Below, in pieces: positions 23,833-26,659 of a stretch of 26,659 bases of DNA. The stretch spans positions 1-26,659 of the forward strand of contig NZ_JOIX01000093.1 in assembly GCF_000720175.1 (NCBI RefSeq), given 5' to 3'. The notes under the pieces are model-generated. The model did not search any database. It was given only the letters and a program-made list of their open reading frames with translations, and was not told the DNA's origin. Position 1 is the stretch's first letter; every line of letters starts with the position of its first letter. The DNA is from Streptomyces sp. NRRL S-337 (GTDB lineage: Bacteria; Actinomycetota; Actinomycetes; Streptomycetales; Streptomycetaceae). A program made the position numbers and the translations under genes.

Positions 23833-24306
23833 GTGCAGGTGCTTCAGGTGCAGTTGGACGTACGGCCCGACCCCGCGGAGGTGGGGCGGGCCCGGCGATG
23901 GGCCAGGTCGCGGCTCCTGGGGTCCGGCATAGGGGCGGACGAGCCGCTCGCGGAGACGCTGATCCTGCTGATCTCCGAACTCGTGACCAACGCCGTGGTG
24001 CACACCGGCACCGCGGCCTCGTTGCGGATGTGCTTCTCCGGGTCCGGCGCCGTCGTGGGCACCGTCCGGGTCGAGGTCACGGACTCCAGCGCCCGTCCGC
24101 CGCGCCAGCGGCACGCCGACGGTGACGACACCAACGGGCGCGGCCTGGAACTGGTCGACGGCCTCGCCGACCGCTGGGGCTGGCAGCCGGAAGGCGCCGG
24201 CAAGCGGATCTGGTGCGAGGTGGACCGCGGCCGGCCGCTGCTGATGGCGACCGGGTCCGATCTGGGGGCCTACGAACCCCAGTGCGCCGTATCGCGCCGG
24301 ATGTGA
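23833..24306 (+). CDS. HATPase_c regulatory protein (anti-sigma-factor-kinase-like ATP-binding protein)
   Basis: A 157-residue single-domain protein of the GHKL ATPase group related to SpoIIAB/RsbW, one of many small copies in Streptomyces. The N box is E49-L-V-T-N53, the G1 region reads D84-S-S, and the G2 box is GRGLELVDGLADRWGW (102-117). The canonical DxG is DSS, common in this subfamily. Such proteins may phosphorylate or bind anti-sigma antagonists; no partner (STAS protein, sigma factor, XRE regulator or DUF397 protein) lies next to it. GTG 23833 is the first start after an in-frame TGA at 23827 and lacks a clear ribosome site, so translation may be coupled to the mini-ORF upstream. 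Confidence 0.85.
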   Translation: MQVLQVQLDVRPDPAEVGRARRWARSRLLGSGIGADEPLAETLILLISELVTNAVVHTGTAASLRMCFSGSGAVVGTVRVEVTDSSARPPRQRHADGDDTNGRGLELVDGLADRWGWQPEGAGKRIWCEVDRGRPLLMATGSDLGAYEPQCAVSRRM

Positions 24307-24481
24307 GATCTACGGCGTGCAGCGCACATCAAGTCCGGGCCAGGTGTTGACGTAACGTGCCCGTCTGATCACGCTGGGACGAGCGATGCGCCGTGAGGGG
24401 ACGCCGAGGGCGGGATGCGGCCGGGTCTGCGTACTCGGCCCCGGCCTCGACGAGTGCGGATCGCGGCCCGGTGGGGGGCGG

Positions 24482-24536
24482 GGGTGGCGGTCCGCGGTGC
24501 CGTGCTCGGGGCGCGCACACGAGCGCACCGCCACCC
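24482..24536. terminator. Large hairpin between convergent HATPase and cyclase genes
   Basis: GGGTGGCGGT (24482-24491) and ACCGCCACCC (24527-24536) are perfect 10-bp arms; the enclosed 35 bases can pair further (GCTCG with CGAGC). It lies 28 bp beyond the cyclase stop on the minus strand and 175 bp beyond the HATPase stop, so it best suits the cyclase transcript. Confidence 0.5.
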
Positions 24537-24564
24537 GGCCGGCCCGTCGCGGGCGCGGAGGGGG

Positions 24565-25491
24565 TCAGAGGATCGCCACCGGCGCGACCGGGGCGCCCGA
24601 GCCGCCGACGAACGGTTCGGCCATCGCGGACAGGAAGAACGCATAGCGGCCCGCCTCCGCGCAGGCCGCCGACAATTCCTCCAGATCCCAGTTCTGGCCC
24701 TGCAGCATGCCCATCTCCACCAGGTGGAGCGCATGCACCGGCATCCACAGGCCCTCGATCTCCGGCGGGAAGATCTCGAACGTCAGGGTGTCGTTGGCGA
24801 CCGCCGCGACATCACGGGCCCGGAACCACTCCGGGGTGCGCACCGACAGCCCGGGCGAGGGGAAGGCGTACCCCTGCCTGTCGCCGGCGAGGTAGTGCTG
24901 CAGCTGCCCGGTCCGTACGAGAACGATGTCCCCGGCCCGGACCCTCGTCCCGGCCAGTTCCTCGGCGGCGTCCAGGTCCTCCGGCGTGACCGCGTGCCCG
25001 CCGGGCAGCCGGTCGGTGCCGTGCGCCCGGGCCACGTCCAGCAGTACGCCCCGGGAGGTGATCGGGGTGGCCTTCTCGATGCCGAGGACGGTGGCGCCGC
25101 CGTGGGCGGTGACGGAAGCGGCGGGGCGGTCGTTGTAGAGCCGCCCCGAGTGCGAGACATGGGTCAGGCCGTCCCAGTGGGTGGCCGCCTGGAGGCCCAT
25201 GGTGACCGCGTCGTCGGAGGTGGCGACCGTACCCGGCCCGAAGATCTCCTGATTGATCGCGACCATCGTGTGCAGCGGATTGACCCGGCCCGGGATCATC
25301 CCGGTCTGCACACCGTCCTGCCGCAGCGGCAGCGCGAGCGGGACGCGGCGGCCGCTGCGGATGCAGCCGGCGGCCTCCCGTACCACCTGCTCAGTGATCA
25401 GGTTGAGCGTGCCGATCTCGTCGTCCGCGCCCCAGCGCCCCCAGTTGGTGACGCGTCGGGCGATCTCGTGGAACTCCTGCGGCAGCGGCAT
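24565..25491 (-). CDS. Cyclase-family metal-dependent hydrolase
   Basis: A 308-residue protein of the cyclase/kynurenine-formamidase-like family. The metal-binding motif reads QAATHWDGLTHVSH (101-114), giving ligands H105, D107 and H111, with the family's WGADDEIGTLNLIT near the N-terminus and a C-terminal region (MPVHALHLVEMGM) typical of the longer subgroup. Family members hydrolyse amide, ester or ring C-C/C-O bonds, for example kynurenine formamidase and isatin hydrolase; the substrate here is unknown. ATG 25491 follows GGAGG. It is divergent from an SDR gene and shares with it an operator-like site also found at the ligase/dehydrogenase divergon, so it probably acts in the same degradation route. 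Confidence 0.9.
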   Translation of the reverse strand: MPLPQEFHEIARRVTNWGRWGADDEIGTLNLITEQVVREAAGCIRSGRRVPLALPLRQDGVQTGMIPGRVNPLHTMVAINQEIFGPGTVATSDDAVTMGLQAATHWDGLTHVSHSGRLYNDRPAASVTAHGGATVLGIEKATPITSRGVLLDVARAHGTDRLPGGHAVTPEDLDAAEELAGTRVRAGDIVLVRTGQLQHYLAGDRQGYAFPSPGLSVRTPEWFRARDVAAVANDTLTFEIFPPEIEGLWMPVHALHLVEMGMLQGQNWDLEELSAACAEAGRYAFFLSAMAEPFVGGSGAPVAPVAIL

Positions 25492-25536
25492 GGGGCCCTC
25501 CGGGGTCTTGTGTTCGGCTCGCGCCTGCCCAAAAAT

Positions 25537-25551
25537 CTAACGGTCCGTCAG
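25537..25551. promoter_or_regulatory. Palindromic operator-like site 3 (CTAACG-N3-CGTCAG)
   Basis: CTAACGGTCCGTCAG matches sites 1 and 2 except for one base in the left arm. It lies between the divergent cyclase (start 25491) and SDR (start 25574) genes. On the minus strand it overlaps a TTAGAT -10-like box (25540-25535), so binding there would block the cyclase promoter. Confidence 0.72.
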
Positions 25552-25573
25552 AAACTGCGGGAAGGGGCGCGGC

Positions 25574-26470
25574 ATGGGGAACTTCTTGGCCGGCAAGGTG
25601 GTCGCCGTCACCGGGGCCGGGCGCGGCATCGGGCGGGCGGTGGCGCTGGCCTGCGCACAAGAGGGCGGCAAGGTCGTGGTCAACGACTACGGGGTCGCCA
25701 TCGACGGCGCCGAACCGAGCAGCGAGGTCGCCGAGGCGGTGGTGAAGGAGATCGAGGCGGCCGGCGGCACGGCGACCGCGGTCGCCGACGACGTGTCCAC
25801 GATGGCGGGCGGCCAGCGGATCGTCGACACCGCGCTGGCGCAGTACGGGCGGATCGACGGCGTCGTCTGCGTGGCCGGCATCCTGCGGGAGCGGATGCTC
25901 TTCAACATGTCCGAGGAGGAGTGGGACCCGGTGGTCGCCACCCACCTCAAGGGCACCTTCACGGTCTTCCGGGCCGCGGCCGCGGTGATGCGCCGCCAGG
26001 GCTCCGGCACGCTGGTGGGCTTCACCAGCGGCAACCACCAGGGTTCGGTCTCGCAGGCCAACTACTCCGCCGCGAAGGGCGGAATCATCTCGCTCGTCCG
26101 CAGCGCGGCGCTGGGCCTGCACAAATACGGCGTGACGGCCAACGCGGTCGCCCCCGTCGCCCGCACCCGGATGTCGGCGAACGTCCCCATGGAACTCACC
26201 GAGATCGGCGAACCGGAGGACGTGGCGGCCTTCGTCGTCTACCTCCTGAGCGACCGCGCCCGCGAGGTGACCGGCCAGGTCTACACGGTGGCCGGCCCCA
26301 AGATCGCGGTCTGGGCCCAACCGGTGGAGCTGCGCTCCGTACACGCCGACGAGGGGAGCTGGACACCGGAACGGGTGGCGGAGCTCGTGCCGGACATGGT
26401 GGGCGTCGACCCGATGCCGTTGCTGGGGCAGGTGTCCGCGATGGCGGCGGCGGCACGGCGGAGGCGCTGA
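25574..26470 (+). CDS. Short-chain dehydrogenase, probably hydroxyacyl-CoA type
   Basis: A 298-residue SDR. Motifs are TGAGRGIG (13-20), D73-D-V, VAG (100-102) in place of NAG, S152, Y164-S-A-A-K168 and a C-terminal extension beyond the usual 250 residues. The N-terminus (VVVNDYGVAIDG) resembles the 17-beta-hydroxysteroid dehydrogenase 4 / multifunctional-enzyme SDRs that oxidise 3-hydroxyacyl-CoA with NAD+. The third-position Asp after NDYG supports NAD preference (inference). ATG 25574 follows GAAGGGG. Divergent from the cyclase gene and next to operator-like site 3, it would provide the hydroxyl-oxidation step of the inferred CoA-thioester pathway. Its stop codon is the start of the right flanking repeat. 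Confidence 0.92.
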   Translation: MGNFLAGKVVAVTGAGRGIGRAVALACAQEGGKVVVNDYGVAIDGAEPSSEVAEAVVKEIEAAGGTATAVADDVSTMAGGQRIVDTALAQYGRIDGVVCVAGILRERMLFNMSEEEWDPVVATHLKGTFTVFRAAAAVMRRQGSGTLVGFTSGNHQGSVSQANYSAAKGGIISLVRSAALGLHKYGVTANAVAPVARTRMSANVPMELTEIGEPEDVAAFVVYLLSDRAREVTGQVYTVAGPKIAVWAQPVELRSVHADEGSWTPERVAELVPDMVGVDPMPLLGQVSAMAAAARRRR

Positions 26471-26649
26471 CGCTTGGTTTCGCCCACGTACCCGTCTGCT
26501 GCGCCGCGGGGCGCTGCGCTTTGCGGCGCCCCGCACGTACCCGTCTCTCCCGCCGCGGGTCGTCTCGCCGTTGCGCCTGCGGCGGGCTGGGTTTGTGGTG
26601 GGTGCGGTGACGGGCCTCCGGGGCCGGTGTTTGGGACTGCTGTCGCTTT
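26468..26649 (+). repeat. Right copy of flanking inverted repeat
   Basis: This segment is the inverted counterpart of 1-192, with a perfect 53-bp match (26561-26613 against 37-89). It begins at the stop codon of the second SDR gene. It contains two tandem sub-repeats starting at 26485 and 26534 (49-bp spacing, about nine bases shorter than in the left copy), both opening CACGTACCCGTCT. Matching to the left copy continues to 26649, where the left copy reaches the window edge. No ORF with support was seen. Confidence 0.85.
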
Positions 26650-26659
26650 ACGTCCCAAA

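Noticed and set aside
24347..24369. Fourth copy of the CTGACG-N3-CGTCAG operator (TTGACGTAACGTGCCCGTCTGA)
   Set aside because: Words similar to the half-sites occur, but arm sequence and spacing are off and the site is in a convergent gap away from promoters of the regulon.
24386..24646. 86-codon plus-strand frame overlapping the 3' end of the cyclase gene
   Set aside because: It lacks a ribosome site, is Gly/Arg-rich and overlaps the hairpin and the end of a well-supported gene.

Overview
The window looks like a piece of a Streptomyces chromosome. GC content is very high, nearly every codon ends in G or C, GTG starts are common, and one block carries developmental genes known from this genus: whiD, bldM, a sigma factor matching ShbA, guaB and guaB3, followed by glpD and a membrane protein kinase pair. 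That order matches what I remember of the S. coelicolor SCO4767-SCO4779 region, and the core resembles the whiB3 / sigD / guaB2 / guaB3 block of Mycobacterium tuberculosis. No rRNA, tRNA, CRISPR array, transposase or phage gene was seen.

Layout. 1-3000: a short-chain dehydrogenase and a YiiM-like MOSC protein on the minus strand, divergent from a LysR regulator. 3000-5700: whiD (minus) divergent from bldM (plus), then shbA; the whiD-bldM gap holds a clear sigma-BldN promoter and two inverted repeats. 5700-8540: guaB and guaB3, each followed by a strong hairpin. 8540-9235: a non-coding stretch with a possible 31-residue basic peptide and three tandem ~101-bp units that each encode conserved hairpins. 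9236-13640: a nucleotide-sugar dehydrogenase homologue whose catalytic cysteine is alanine, glpD, and a lipoprotein serine hydrolase. 13826-18310: an active-looking membrane Ser/Thr kinase followed by a pseudokinase with the same architecture. 18323-19513: an HTH_42 (AlkZ/YcaQ-superfamily) protein. 19556-23360 and 24565-26470: an acyl-CoA ligase divergent from two acyl-CoA dehydrogenases, and a cyclase-family hydrolase divergent from a second SDR. A small HATPase regulator lies between these two groups.

How the genes fit together. The whiD-bldM-shbA-guaB block joins sporulation regulators, the sigma factor thought to drive hrdB, and guanine nucleotide synthesis. The two catabolic gene pairs share a 15-bp palindrome (CTGACG-N3-CGTCAG) in both divergent promoter regions, which suggests one regulon for a CoA-thioester degradation pathway; its regulator is not in the window.

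The two ends of the window are inverted copies of one ~190-bp repeat, including a perfect 53-bp match. Each copy begins at the stop codon of an SDR gene. The most unusual items are these flanking repeats, the 3 x 101-bp hairpin array, the shared operator regulon, and three enzyme-like proteins that lack catalytic residues (GuaB3, the nucleotide-sugar dehydrogenase homologue and the pseudokinase).
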